64,000 bases of DNA from Pseudomonas urmiensis (GTDB taxonomy: Bacteria; Pseudomonadota; Gammaproteobacteria; Pseudomonadales; Pseudomonadaceae): NCBI RefSeq assembly GCF_014268815.2, contig NZ_JABWRE020000001.1, forward strand, positions 1,369,001 to 1,433,000, written 5' to 3'. Each line of letters begins with the position of its first letter. Position 1 is the first letter of the stretch. Under the pieces are notes generated by a model. It was not told the DNA's origin. It saw only the letters and a list, made by a program, of their open reading frames with translations, and made no database searches. A program made the position numbers and the translations under genes. Of this stretch, positions 16,263-27,300 are shown in pieces.

Positions 16263-18185
16263 ATGCCCACTATTACTCTTCCCGATGGCAGTCAACGTTC
16301 GTTCGATCACGCCGTATCCGTAGCCGAAGTCGCTGCCTCTATTGGCGCAGGCCTGGCCAAGGCCACCCTGGCCGGCAAGGTCGACGGCAAATTGGTCGAT
16401 GCGTGCGATCTGATCGAGCACGACGCCACCCTGCAGATCATCACCCCTAAAGATGAAGAGGGACTGGAGATCATCCGTCACTCGTGCGCCCACCTTATCG
16501 GCCACGCAGTGAAGCAGCTGTACCCGACCGCCAAGATGGTGATCGGCCCGGTGATCGACGAAGGCTTCTATTACGACATTGCCTACGAGCGCCCCTTCAC
16601 TCCTGACGACCTCGCGGCCATCGAAAAGCGCATGCAGCAGCTGATCGAGAAGGACTACGACGTCATCAAGAAGATGACCCCGCGCGCCGAAGTCATCGAC
16701 GTCTTCCACAATCGCGGTGAAGACTACAAGCTGCGCCTGGTCGAAGACATGCCCGATGAGCAGGCCATGGGCCTGTACTATCACGAAGAATACGTCGACA
16801 TGTGCCGCGGTCCGCACGTGCCGAACACCCGCTTCCTCAAGGCATTCAAGCTGACCAAGCTGTCCGGCGCCTACTGGCGCGGCGATGCCAAGAACGAGCA
16901 ATTGCAACGTGTGTACGGCACTGCCTGGGCTGACAAGAAGCAGCTGGCGGCCTACATCCAGCGCATCGAAGAAGCCGAAAAACGCGATCACCGCAAGATC
17001 GGCAAGCAGCTGGATCTGTTCCACCTGCAGGAAGAAGCCCCGGGCATGGTCTTCTGGCACCCGAACGGCTGGACCGTGTATCAGGTGCTCGAGCAGTACA
17101 TGCGCAACGTCCAGCGCATCAATGGCTACCTTGAGATCAAGACCCCGCAAGTGGTCGACCGCATCCTATGGGAGAAGTCCGGTCACTGGTCCAACTACGC
17201 CGAAAACATGTTCACCACTTCGTCGGAAAGCCGCGACTACGCGGTAAAGCCGATGAACTGCCCATGCCACGTGCAGGTGTTCAACCAGGGTCTGAAGTCG
17301 TACCGCGACCTGCCGCTGCGCCTGGCTGAATTCGGTGCTTGCCACCGCAATGAGCCATCCGGCGCCCTGCACGGCATCATGCGTGTGCGTGGCTTCGTGC
17401 AAGACGACGCGCACATTTTCTGCACCGAAGATCAGGTGAAGAAAGAAGCCGCCGACTTCATCAAGCTGACCTTGGATGTGTACAAGGACTTCGGTTTCAC
17501 CGACATCGCCATGAAGCTCTCGACCCGTCCGGTCAAGCGCGTCGGCTCCGAAGAGCTGTGGGATCGCGCTGAAGGTGCGCTGGCCGATGCCCTGAACGAG
17601 TCGGGTCTGGAGTGGGAATACCAGCCGGGCGAGGGCGCGTTCTACGGTCCGAAGATCGAGTTCACCCTGCGCGACTGCCTGGGCCGTAACTGGCAGTGTG
17701 GTACCCTGCAGTACGATCCGAACCTGCCTGAGCGTCTGGACGCCAGCTACATCGCCGAAGACAACGCCCGCAAGCGTCCGGTGATGCTGCACCGCGCCAT
17801 CCTCGGTTCGTTCGAGCGCTTCATCGGCATGCTCATCGAGCATTATGCCGGTGTCTTCCCAGCTTGGCTGGCGCCAACCCAGGCGGTGATCATGAATATC
17901 ACCGACAAACAGGCCGATTTCGCCCTTGAGGTGGAAAAAAACCTGACCGATAGCGGTTTCCGTGCCAAGTCTGACTTGAGAAATGAGAAGATCGGCTTTA
18001 AAATCCGCGAGCATACTTTGCTCAAGGTCCCGTACCTTTTGGTTATAGGGGACCGTGAAGTCGAAACGCAAACCGTCGCTGTGCGTACTCGCGAAGGCGC
18101 TGACCTGGGCTCCATGCCCGTCGCCCAATTCGCTGAGCTCCTTGCGCATGCGGTTTCCCGGCGTGGTCGCCAAGAATCGGAGTAA
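16263..18185 (+). CDS. thrS: Threonyl-tRNA synthetase
   Basis: A 640-residue class II synthetase, the normal length. Domains in order: TGS (1-61, '[20 protein letters not shown]'), the editing domain with '[16 protein letters not shown]' and 'CRGPHVPNT', the catalytic core with motif 2 '[21 protein letters not shown]' and zinc-binding '[10 protein letters not shown]', motif 3 '[21 protein letters not shown]', and the C-terminal anticodon domain from about 535. It charges tRNA-Thr and clears mis-charged serine. ATG 16263 begins at the conserved MPTITLPDG with AGGAGG before it. Its stop overlaps the extended infC frame. Confidence 0.97.
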   Translation: MPTITLPDGSQRSFDHAVSVAEVAASIGAGLAKATLAGKVDGKLVDACDLIEHDATLQIITPKDEEGLEIIRHSCAHLIGHAVKQLYPTAKMVIGPVIDEGFYYDIAYERPFTPDDLAAIEKRMQQLIEKDYDVIKKMTPRAEVIDVFHNRGEDYKLRLVEDMPDEQAMGLYYHEEYVDMCRGPHVPNTRFLKAFKLTKLSGAYWRGDAKNEQLQRVYGTAWADKKQLAAYIQRIEEAEKRDHRKIGKQLDLFHLQEEAPGMVFWHPNGWTVYQVLEQYMRNVQRINGYLEIKTPQVVDRILWEKSGHWSNYAENMFTTSSESRDYAVKPMNCPCHVQVFNQGLKSYRDLPLRLAEFGACHRNEPSGALHGIMRVRGFVQDDAHIFCTEDQVKKEAADFIKLTLDVYKDFGFTDIAMKLSTRPVKRVGSEELWDRAEGALADALNESGLEWEYQPGEGAFYGPKIEFTLRDCLGRNWQCGTLQYDPNLPERLDASYIAEDNARKRPVMLHRAILGSFERFIGMLIEHYAGVFPAWLAPTQAVIMNITDKQADFALEVEKNLTDSGFRAKSDLRNEKIGFKIREHTLLKVPYLLVIGDREVETQTVAVRTREGADLGSMPVAQFAELLAHAVSRRGRQESE

Positions 18186-18190
18186 TAACT

Positions 18191-18736
18191 ATTAAGCGTG
18201 AAATGAGAAACGATAAACGAACTGCACCGAAGGCCCCGATCAACGAGAATATCTCGGCCCGCGAGGTTCGGTTAATTGGCGCTGACGGCGAGCAGATTGG
18301 CATCGTCTCGATTGATGAAGCGCTTCGTATCGCTGAAGAAGCGAAGCTGGATCTGGTAGAGATTTCTGCTGACGCCGTACCTCCTGTCTGCAAGGTGATG
18401 GACTACGGCAAGCACCTCTTCGAGAAGAAGAAGCAGGCCAACGAGGCCAAGAAAAACCAGAAGCAGATCCAGATCAAAGAAATCAAGTTTCGTCCAGGGA
18501 CGGAGGAAGGGGATTACCAGGTAAAACTACGCAACCTGGTACGTTTCCTTAGTGATGGGGACAAGGCCAAGATCTCTCTGAGATTCCGTGGTCGTGAGAT
18601 GGCCCACCAGGAGCTGGGCATGGAGCTGTTGAAGCGGGTTGAAGCTGACCTGATCGAATACGGCACCGTTGAGCAGCATCCGAAGATGGAAGGACGCCAG
18701 CTTATGATGGTCATCGCCCCCAAAAAGAAGAAGTAA
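18191..18736 (+). CDS. infC: Translation initiation factor IF-3, ATT start
   Basis: IF-3 binds the 30S subunit, prevents 50S joining and checks start codons. The N-domain ('[32 protein letters not shown]') is linked by a Lys-rich helix ('[37 protein letters not shown]') to the C-domain ending 'MVIAPKKKK'. The first ATG (18203) has no ribosome site. An in-frame ATT at 18191 has CGGAG nine bases upstream, and IF-3 genes are known to use AUU for autoregulation, so I place the start there (181 residues). An ATA at 18185 is a less likely alternative. The gene follows thrS with almost no gap. Confidence 0.9.
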   Translation: MKREMRNDKRTAPKAPINENISAREVRLIGADGEQIGIVSIDEALRIAEEAKLDLVEISADAVPPVCKVMDYGKHLFEKKKQANEAKKNQKQIQIKEIKFRPGTEEGDYQVKLRNLVRFLSDGDKAKISLRFRGREMAHQELGMELLKRVEADLIEYGTVEQHPKMEGRQLMMVIAPKKKK

Positions 18737-18797
18737 TCTCCCGGGCACGGCAGGCCTGATGATTATTGTGTAATTTTATCGAATGCGGAGTTCCAAC

Positions 18798-18992
18798 ATG
18801 CCAAAAATGAAAACCAAGAGCGGTGCTGCGAAGCGTTTCCTGAAAACGGCTTCCGGCTTCAAGCACAAGCACGCTTTCAAGAGCCACATCCTGACCAAAA
18901 TGTCGACTAAGCGTAAGCGTCAACTGCGTGGTAGCAGCCTGCTGCACCCGTCTGACGTGGCAAAAGTCGCGCGCATGCTGCGCGTTCGTTAA
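18798..18992 (+). CDS. rpmI: Ribosomal protein bL35
   Basis: A 64-residue, very basic 50S protein: '[22 protein letters not shown]' at the start and '[15 protein letters not shown]' at the end. ATG 18798 begins at the conserved MPKMKT; a slightly longer upstream Met is not used in the family. It sits between infC and rplT, as in nearly all proteobacteria, and the order supports L20-type translational control known in enteric bacteria. Confidence 0.95.
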   Translation: MPKMKTKSGAAKRFLKTASGFKHKHAFKSHILTKMSTKRKRQLRGSSLLHPSDVAKVARMLRVR

Positions 18993-19019
18993 TTCTGGTC
19001 TAGATAGAGGAAGTTACTC

Positions 19020-19376
19020 ATGGCTCGTGTAAAGCGCGGCGTAATCGCTCGTAAGCGTCACAAGAAAATTCTGAAACTGGCTAAAGGCTACTATGGTGCA
19101 CGTTCGCGCGTATTCCGTGTTGCCAAGCAGGCTGTCATCAAGGCTGGTCAATACGCCTACCGTGACCGTCGCCAGAAAAAGCGTCAGTTCCGCGCTCTGT
19201 GGATCGCTCGTATCAACGCCGGTGCCCGCACCAACGGTCTGTCTTACAGCCGTCTGATTGCTGGCCTGAAAAAAGCGTCGATCGAAATCGACCGCAAAGT
19301 TCTGGCTGACCTGGCAGTGAACGAAAAAGCGGCGTTTGCTGCGATTGTCGAAAAGGCTAAAGCCGTTCTGGCTTAA
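19020..19376 (+). CDS. rplT: Ribosomal protein bL20
   Basis: A 118-residue basic 50S assembly protein: '[30 protein letters not shown]' forms the long N-terminal extension that binds 23S rRNA, and the C-domain ends '[13 protein letters not shown]'. It is essential early in 50S assembly and in enteric bacteria represses its own operon through mRNA binding. Start is supported by GAGGAAGTTACTC upstream. Confidence 0.96.
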   Translation: MARVKRGVIARKRHKKILKLAKGYYGARSRVFRVAKQAVIKAGQYAYRDRRQKKRQFRALWIARINAGARTNGLSYSRLIAGLKKASIEIDRKVLADLAVNEKAAFAAIVEKAKAVLA

Positions 19377-19422
19377 GTACCCACGACAATCACCCGGCGG
19401 TGCTAGCATCGCTGGGTGTTGA

Positions 19423-20502
<1,080 letters not shown>

Positions 20503-20533
20503 GCCCAATCGACGCAACTTTCAGGAGAACAGC

Positions 20534-22915
20534 ATGAAATTCAGTGAACAGTGGCTGCGCGGTTGGGTCAACCCGCAAGTCTCCCGTGACGAGCTGGTCG
20601 CTCGTCTGTCCATGGCCGGCCTCGAAGTCGACAGCGTTACCCCGGCTGCTGGCCAGTTCAGCGGTATCGTCGTTGGCGAAATCCTGAGCACCGAGCAACA
20701 CCCGGACGCCGATAAGCTGCGCGTCTGCCAGGTGAGTAGCGGCCAGGAAACCTTCCAGGTGGTCTGCGGCGCGCCCAATGCCCGTCCGGGCATAAAAATC
20801 CCGTTTGCCATGATCGGCGCCGAACTGCCGGGCGACTTCAAGATCAAGAAGGCCAAGCTGCGGGGTGTCGAGTCGTTCGGCATGCTCTGCTCGGCGGCCG
20901 AACTGCAGATCAGCGAAGAAAACGATGGCCTGCTCGAACTGGCAGCCGATGCCCCGGTTGGTGAAGACATTCGCCAATACCTGAACCTGGACGACGCCAG
21001 CATCGAAATTGGCCTGACCCCGAACCGCGGCGACTGCCTGTCGGTAGTCGGTCTGGCGCGCGATGTCAGCGCTCTGTACAACGTTCCGGTCACTCGTCTG
21101 GCGGTGCCTGCAGTCGCGCCCGCCCACGACGAAGTACGCTCGGTCGAAGTCAGTGCTCCGGCTGCGTGCCCGCGCTACCTGGGCCGGGTCATCCGCAATG
21201 TCGACCTGTCCAAGCCAAGCCCGCTGTGGCTGGTCGAGCGCCTGCGCCGCAGCGATGTGCGCAGCATCGACGCCGCCGTTGACATCACCAACTACGTGAT
21301 GCTTGAACTCGGGCAACCGATGCACGCATTCGACCTCGCCGAAATCAACGGCGGCATCCGCGTGCGGATGGCCGAAGAGGGCGAGAAACTGGTCCTGCTC
21401 GACGGCCAAGAAGTGGCCCTGCGTAGCGATACCCTGGTCATCGCCGACCACACCCGGGCCCTGGCTATCGCTGGCGTCATGGGGGGCGAGCATAGCGGTG
21501 TCAATACTGAGAAGACCCGCGACCTGTTCCTTGAGAGCGCCTTCTTCGAGCCTATTTCGGTCGCTGGCAAGGCCCGTTCCTACGGCCTGCACACCGATGC
21601 CTCGCATCGCTACGAGCGCGGCGTCGACTCGCAATTGGCCCGCGAAGCCATGGAGCGCGCTACCGCGCTGGTGCTGGAGGTCGTTGGTGGCGAAGCTGGC
21701 CCGATCATCGAGAGTGTCAGCGAGCAGCACCTGCCTAAAGTGGCGCCGATCACCCTGCGAGCCGAACGCATCACCCAGATGCTCGGCATGGAGATGGAAC
21801 CAGCACAGGTCGAGCAACTGCTCAACGCCCTGGAGCTGACCACCACCAGCAATGGGGCAGGGCAGTGGACTGTCAACGTTCCAAGCCACCGCTTCGACAT
21901 CAGCCTGGAAGTCGACCTGATCGAAGAGCTGGCTCGCCTGTACGGCTACAACCACCTGCCGGTACGCTACCCGCAAGCGCGTCTGGCGCCAAAAGGTGCT
22001 CCGGAAGCCCGTGGCGAGTTGCCAACCCTGCGCCGCCTGCTGGTTGCTCGCGGCTACCAGGAAGCAATCACCTACAGCTTCATCGATCCGAAGCTGTTCG
22101 AGCTGTTCACCCCTGGCGTCGAGCCGCTACTGCTGGCCAACCCGATTTCCAACGACATGGCTGCCATGCGCGCCTCGTTGTGGCCGGGCCTGGTCAAGGC
22201 ACTGCAGCACAACCTCAATCGCCAGCAAGATCGCGTTCGCCTGTTCGAGAGCGGCCAGCGCTTCGTCGGCCAGCTGGGTGATCTCAAGCAACAGCCGATG
22301 ATCGCCGGCGTCGTCACTGGCACCCGCCTGCCGGAAGGCTGGGCCAACGCCCGTGACAACATCGACTTCTTCGACGTCAAGGCCGACGTAGAGGCTCTGC
22401 TGGGCTACTCTGGCGCGCTCAACGACTTCACCTTCGTTGCCGGCAAGCATCCAGCCCTGCACCCAGGTCAGACTGCTCGCATCGAACGTGACGGCAAGGA
22501 AGTCGGCTACCTCGGCGCACTTCACCCAGAACTCGCCAAGACCCTCGACCTGGACCGCCCGGTGTTCGTCTTCGAGTTGATCCTGGAAGAAGTGGTCGAA
22601 GGTCGCCTGCCAAAATTCAGCGAACTGTCCAAGTTCCCTGAAACCAGGCGTGACCTGGCTTTGATCGCAGGACGTGATGTAGCTTCGAGCTCGGTCCTTG
22701 AAGTAATTCGTGACAATGCAGGCGAATGGCTCACAGACCTCAGGCTGTTTGATGTCTACCAGGGTAAAGGTATTGATCCTGATAGAAAAAGCCTGGCCGT
22801 CGGCTTGACCTGGCAGCATCCATCGCGCACTCTTAATGACGATGAGGTGAACGCCACCCTGCAGTTGATCCTCACCTCGCTCGAACAAAGGTTGAACACC
22901 ACGTTAAGGAAATAA
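20534..22915 (+). CDS. pheT: Phenylalanyl-tRNA synthetase beta subunit
   Basis: A 793-residue protein of standard length. Domains in order: tRNA-binding OB fold (about 39-150, '[15 protein letters not shown]'), B3/B4 editing domain, B5 domain, a catalytic-like core without active-site residues, and the C-terminal ferredoxin-like anticodon domain ('[14 protein letters not shown]' to the end). It edits Tyr-tRNA-Phe and positions the tRNA. ATG 20534 with CAGGAGA upstream matches the conserved '[14 protein letters not shown]'. ihfA begins four bases after the stop. Confidence 0.97.
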   Translation: MKFSEQWLRGWVNPQVSRDELVARLSMAGLEVDSVTPAAGQFSGIVVGEILSTEQHPDADKLRVCQVSSGQETFQVVCGAPNARPGIKIPFAMIGAELPGDFKIKKAKLRGVESFGMLCSAAELQISEENDGLLELAADAPVGEDIRQYLNLDDASIEIGLTPNRGDCLSVVGLARDVSALYNVPVTRLAVPAVAPAHDEVRSVEVSAPAACPRYLGRVIRNVDLSKPSPLWLVERLRRSDVRSIDAAVDITNYVMLELGQPMHAFDLAEINGGIRVRMAEEGEKLVLLDGQEVALRSDTLVIADHTRALAIAGVMGGEHSGVNTEKTRDLFLESAFFEPISVAGKARSYGLHTDASHRYERGVDSQLAREAMERATALVLEVVGGEAGPIIESVSEQHLPKVAPITLRAERITQMLGMEMEPAQVEQLLNALELTTTSNGAGQWTVNVPSHRFDISLEVDLIEELARLYGYNHLPVRYPQARLAPKGAPEARGELPTLRRLLVARGYQEAITYSFIDPKLFELFTPGVEPLLLANPISNDMAAMRASLWPGLVKALQHNLNRQQDRVRLFESGQRFVGQLGDLKQQPMIAGVVTGTRLPEGWANARDNIDFFDVKADVEALLGYSGALNDFTFVAGKHPALHPGQTARIERDGKEVGYLGALHPELAKTLDLDRPVFVFELILEEVVEGRLPKFSELSKFPETRRDLALIAGRDVASSSVLEVIRDNAGEWLTDLRLFDVYQGKGIDPDRKSLAVGLTWQHPSRTLNDDEVNATLQLILTSLEQRLNTTLRK

Positions 22916-22919
22916 CGGC

Positions 22920-23222
22920 ATGGGTGCTCTGACGAAAGCTGAGATGGCCGAAAGGCTGTACGAGGAGCTGGGGCTCAACAAGCGCGAAGCAAAGGAACTG
23001 GTCGAGTTGTTCTTCGAAGAGATCCGCCACGCGCTTGAAGACAACGAGCAGGTCAAGTTGTCCGGTTTCGGCAACTTTGACCTTCGCGACAAACGCCAGC
23101 GGCCGGGCCGCAACCCCAAGACTGGGGAAGAGATCCCGATCACCGCACGCCGCGTCGTCACCTTTCGTCCAGGGCAGAAACTGAAAGCCCGGGTTGAGGC
23201 CTATGCTGGAACCAAGCCATAA
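22920..23222 (+). CDS. ihfA: Integration host factor alpha subunit
   Basis: A 100-residue DNA-bending protein: '[35 protein letters not shown]' and the beta-arm region '[41 protein letters not shown]' with the intercalating Pro. It pairs with IHF-beta and is needed by many integrases and conjugation origins. It is coupled to pheT (four-base gap) and overlaps merR by about 20 bases, the usual arrangement in gammaproteobacteria. Confidence 0.97.
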   Translation: MGALTKAEMAERLYEELGLNKREAKELVELFFEEIRHALEDNEQVKLSGFGNFDLRDKRQRPGRNPKTGEEIPITARRVVTFRPGQKLKARVEAYAGTKP

Positions 23223-23559
23223 CGACGAGCTGCCCCCCATACCGGGCAAACGCTACTTCACCATTGGTGAAGTCAGCGAGCTCTGTGCGGTAAAACCGCA
23301 CGTGCTGCGTTACTGGGAGCAAGAGTTCCCGCAACTCAACCCGGTCAAGCGCCGCGGTAACCGGCGGTATTATCAGCGCCAAGATGTGCTGATGATCCGC
23401 CAGATCCGTGCGCTGCTGTACGACCAAGGCTTCACCATCGGCGGCGCGCGGTTGCGTTTGTCCAGTGATGAAGCCAAGGACGATACCACCCAGTACAAGC
23501 AACTGATCCGGCAGATGATTGCTGAATTGGAAGATGTGCTGGTGGTGCTGAAGAAGTGA
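23203..23559 (+). CDS. MerR-family transcriptional regulator
   Basis: A 118-residue regulator with an N-terminal winged HTH: '[48 protein letters not shown]'. A short C-terminal coiled coil ('[20 protein letters not shown]') provides dimerisation. It lacks the cysteines of metal sensors. This MerR gene is conserved after ihfA in proteobacteria; its targets are not known to me. ATG 23203 overlaps ihfA; a TTG nine bases upstream is possible. Confidence 0.88.
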   Translation: MLEPSHNDELPPIPGKRYFTIGEVSELCAVKPHVLRYWEQEFPQLNPVKRRGNRRYYQRQDVLMIRQIRALLYDQGFTIGGARLRLSSDEAKDDTTQYKQLIRQMIAELEDVLVVLKK

Positions 23560-23657
23560 CCCGATCCGACGAGTGGAAAGTTTTTTGAAAAAAAGCTTCC
23601 ATTAATCAGACGCTTAGGGTAGATTTCTCAACGTTCTCAGCAGTATCGAGAGCAGTT

Positions 23658-23734
23658 CGGGGCGTAGCGCAGCCCGGTAGCGCACTTGCATGGGGTGCAA
23701 GGGGTCGAGTGTTCGAATCACTCCGTCCCGACCA
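23658..23734 (+). tRNA. tRNA-Pro (anticodon GGG)
   Basis: A 77-base cloverleaf with CCA encoded. The acceptor stem CGGGGCG/CGTCCCG, anticodon stem CTTGC/GCAAG around ATGGGGT and T-arm GTTCGAATC are intact. The anticodon is GGG. This tRNA next to ihfA is a known insertion site for islands in Pseudomonas, and the accessory region begins directly after it, so its 3' half is the likely attachment core. Confidence 0.93.
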
Positions 23735-23748
23735 AATAACTCCAAAGA

Positions 23749-23780
23749 ATCCAGTCACTTAGCGGTGGCTGGATTTTTTT
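23749..23780 (+). terminator. Terminator after tRNA-Pro
   Basis: AATCCAGTCAC and GGTGGCTGGATT pair with one mismatch around TTAGC and are followed by seven T. It ends the tRNA-Pro transcript. Confidence 0.7.
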
Positions 23781-23929
23781 ATGCCTGTCCGGTTTTCCTT
23801 GGTTAGCAAATTTGCCCCACTTTTTGCCCCACCGAATTTCAACTGCCGTTAGTCAAGAATTCAGAAACGGCAGGGTATTGGGCATTTGCATCCGCTCATG
23901 CGAAACAGCGATTAGTCGAGCGGGAGGGG

Positions 23930-23963
23930 CAGTTGGAAGGTTCGAATCCCTACGCTTCCGCCA
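23930..23963 (+). other. tRNA-like 3' end, possible old att site
   Basis: GGTTCGAATCCC followed by TACGCTTCCGCCA has the look of a T-loop plus acceptor 3' strand with CCA. The ACGCTTCC-GCCA end resembles that of selenocysteine tRNA, but no 5' half is present and the T-stem does not pair well. A tRNA 3' fragment carried by an element that once sat in another tRNA gene would look like this. Confidence 0.4.
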
Positions 23964-23975
23964 CAAATTCTCATT

Positions 23976-24003
23976 AAAGCCCTGATATTTCGGGGCTTTT
24001 TTG
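23976..24003 (+). terminator. Terminator after tRNA-like fragment
   Basis: AAAGCCC and GGGGCTTT around TGATATTTC, followed by TTT. It sits where a real tRNA terminator would be, which supports the idea that the 23,930 fragment moved together with its downstream flank. Confidence 0.65.
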
Positions 24004-24382
24004 TGCGTGGTCGGTTTTGGCCCATACTCTAGCCCATACTTTGGGCGCTGGCTTTCGCTGCATCTCCCTGGAATTTTCTGCCGAACGGCCTCTAGTCCTT
24101 GAGGCGTTAACCTTGGGCTTCGGTGTGCCTCCTAGGCTGATTGTCAGTGGCTCTGTCATGAGCCACTTTCGTCGCTCACGGGCAGAAGTCTCATGCGGTC
24201 ACCCTCAGGCTGGGATTCTTAACGCGTGCCAGGCACCCGATTTGGTTGGCCTCTAGGGCTATTGCTTAGGTATCCCAATTTGTGATGGCACATATCGAGA
24301 CTATGATGGCATAGTCCGAGGTTGTGGCGAGCCATCCAGGGTAGATGGCTGGTAAATAGGTCAGGATAAGGAGATCTCAACT

Positions 24383-27300
24383 TTGCGTATCAACTACCTT
24401 AGCCCCCGAGGTGTTCTGGAGGTTGAGCATGCGGCGCTGCGAGAGCTCGAAGCGAAGCTACCCCGCGGATGGGGTGCCTATGCAGCATTTAGATTGATTA
24501 CGCGAGGCTCTAAACAGCCACTGGATATTGACCTGCTTCTATTGACGCCCAATAGGATCCTGGTCGTGGAGTTGAAGAACTGGTCAGGTGACATTTCCTA
24601 CTCGTCCGGCCAGTGGTTCCATCGCGGCGCAGCCATGCCATCACCTGTCGACACAACAGATAACAAAGCTCGCGTTTTGAAGCAGCTCATTCAGGAGAAG
24701 ATCCCTTCCCTAAAGGTGCCTTTCATTGAATCGCTGGTAGTGCTCTGCCATCCCAAGTGCCGGCTGATTAGCTTTCCGGACGAGCAGCGCCGCTTCGTCA
24801 CAACGCTCCCCGAGTTCGTGCATGTGGCCTCAGAAGGGACGCGCTACAAGATGCGCTTCCCCGACATTCCCCCGAAATGGAACTATCGGTCCGCAGACCC
24901 CTTGCCCCACCGGCAGCAGTACAACACGATATTTTCCAATTCCAACCCGTCGGTGCTTAAGCGCCGCACCGTGCTGCATGGCTTTGAGCAGATTGAGGAT
25001 CATGCGGACTACGTACATCCGCGCAATATCTGGTCGGAGTTCCTGGCCGAGCACCAAGAGAACCGAAGCTCAAAAGCGCTGCTGCGAAAGTGGAATTTCG
25101 AAGAGCTTGCCGCCGGCGGCACGTCCACCGTCGAGCGACAGACAATCGGCCTTCGCGAGCTGCGCTTGAATGAGGCGCTGCGGATCCAGGCACCAGGGCT
25201 TCATGAAGATCTGCTAGAACCGATCGGCTCCGCGACGGCTGACGACATCACTACCAACTTCGTTGAAGCGTACCGACTTCCAACGGGTATTGAACGTCTC
25301 TCCGAGCACTTAGAGCGCAACAGCAACAAGAGCGAGCAAGACCGACGCTTATTGGCCAAAAGCATCCTGGCGCGCTTCTCGAAACTACACGCACTGGGAA
25401 TTGCTCATCGCGACATCACTAAACGTACGCTGTGGGTGCTCGAACCGTCCCGTGTGATCCTGTCTACATTCGCTGCCGCGCGGGTGCCCCAGGCACAGAC
25501 CGTGGGCGTTCATCGTGTCGAGCTGGAAACCGGGTCTATCGAACTACCGGAAGATGAAGGCGTCGCCGCACAGGCTCGCTCAATTGATCCCTTCGCTCGT
25601 GACGTATTCCTGCTCGGGGTGCTGGTCTACGAGATGCTGGAGAGCCGCGAGTTAGAAAGACTCAACAACGTACCGGTCTATGACGATGCAGTCACACTCG
25701 TTGTTCCAGCTTTGGCGCCGTGGTACGCCAAAGCCATGGACCTGGATCCTAAAACGCGCTACCACAATGCTTCCGAGGCGCTCGACGCGTTGAACGACTG
25801 TTTGTCGGTTGATGCTGGACCGGACGTATGTGCTGAAGATTTCGAGGGCTATGAGACCGACGCCAGTCTAATAACCCTCCCTATTAAACATACCATTTCG
25901 ACTCATCCCACCAAGATGGTTTACGAGTCGGAGCAGAACGGTGAGCGGGTACTGGTGAAGTGTTGGCCACAACTCAAGTACGACCCGAAGTATCTAGCGC
26001 GCAATCTACGCTTGCTCGCTTTCCTCCAGCAAGCTAGGTCTATGCGGCAGTCAGGGTTCGATGCAGCCCCAGACGTCTTGGATTTTGGCTTGAGCATGTT
26101 TGGCTTGATGCTGGTCACGCGATGGGCAGAAGGACAGACGCTAACCGAGTGGCTGGCAAACAACCCAGAGGGGAGGCACCGTGCCCTCGTCGCGCACGCA
26201 GTCCTCAATGCCGTGCAGCGTCTCCACGCCTTGGGGCTGTCCCACGGTGATGTCAAAGCAGATAACATCATCGTATCGCAGGCGGCGGAGGCACAGATGC
26301 CGCAGGTCGTGCTGGTAGACATCCCAGACCTAAGCGCCGATGGAGACGAAGGGGTAACGGTTGGTACGGTGCCTCCGGCTCTGGAGTGCGCATCCCCGCT
26401 TCACCGTGACGCATTTGCAGTGTGCATGCTTGTACTGACGCTGTTGCCTGAGGATTTCACGGCCACGCGAAGCGACGTGAATCGGGCTATTGAGTTGGTA
26501 GACACACTGCCGCCGCTGGACTTGCTGGCCGAGACGCTGCAGGACGAGCTTTACCCAAAACAGCGTTCAATCTCGACGTTCAAGGCAACCCTAAAGCGCC
26601 GCGGTCGTAGTGGTTCTTCGTCTTTGGACCTGGTCTCCAACAATGGCGAATACTCGGTGCGCGCGACTCGGCATGCCGAAACTGGACACGTTCGATTTAA
26701 CATCGTCGGGGTGCGACAAGAGCTCTATATCAAATACGACCCAAAAGAGGACGCTGTGCTTGGCTCCGCAGTTAAGGATGTCGACCATATCGAGTTCGTC
26801 AGCGCCCACCGCAGCAAGGCCTTCTCTCTGAACGGAGAGATTCACGTCACTTTTGCAGAGGAGGCCGACGTCACCGCACTCGCCGGTTTGCTGTACGAAC
26901 TCTACCGCGCGAATGTGCTGGATGATCTGGTAGGCAATGACGCGGCCGTGGCACTCGGTGCCGACCCCTACGCTCGCCAGTCCGGAGGCTCGTCCTCGCA
27001 AAGAGTATCGGCAACAGCGCTCTGGAGCGCGCTATCCGATACCGATGAGATGAACGTCACGAAGATTACGGTGCGGCAAGGGGCGAAGCAATTCTCACCT
27101 GATAGCGAGGAGTGGGTCATCCCCTTCGACTGCGAGGCGGGCGTACTCGATTTCTCGGAGGGCGAAGGCATCGAATTGATGGAACGCGGCGTTGACCCTA
27201 TCGACGGCAGCGACCGATGGTTTACTGTCGGCTGGGTCTCACCCGACCTTGGACGCGACGTGATGCGGGTGCGCTCCAAGAATATGCGCTTCTCGCCGAA

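Larger units (their letters stand above)
23735..24382. other. Island junction, non-coding
   Basis: About 650 bases without a convincing gene. It contains the tRNA terminator, repeated GCCCCACT(TTT)GCCCCACC motifs (about 23,813-23,835), a tRNA-like 3' end (23,930-23,963), a second terminator, and further down repeated GCCCATACT motifs (24,019-24,041). Such short repeats next to a tRNA are typical of integrase arm sites and of old element ends, but no integrase frame survives here. Confidence 0.5.

Noticed and set aside
23974..24256. Short frames as integrase remnants
   Set aside because: They carry no R-H-R-Y tyrosine recombinase motif and are too short to support.
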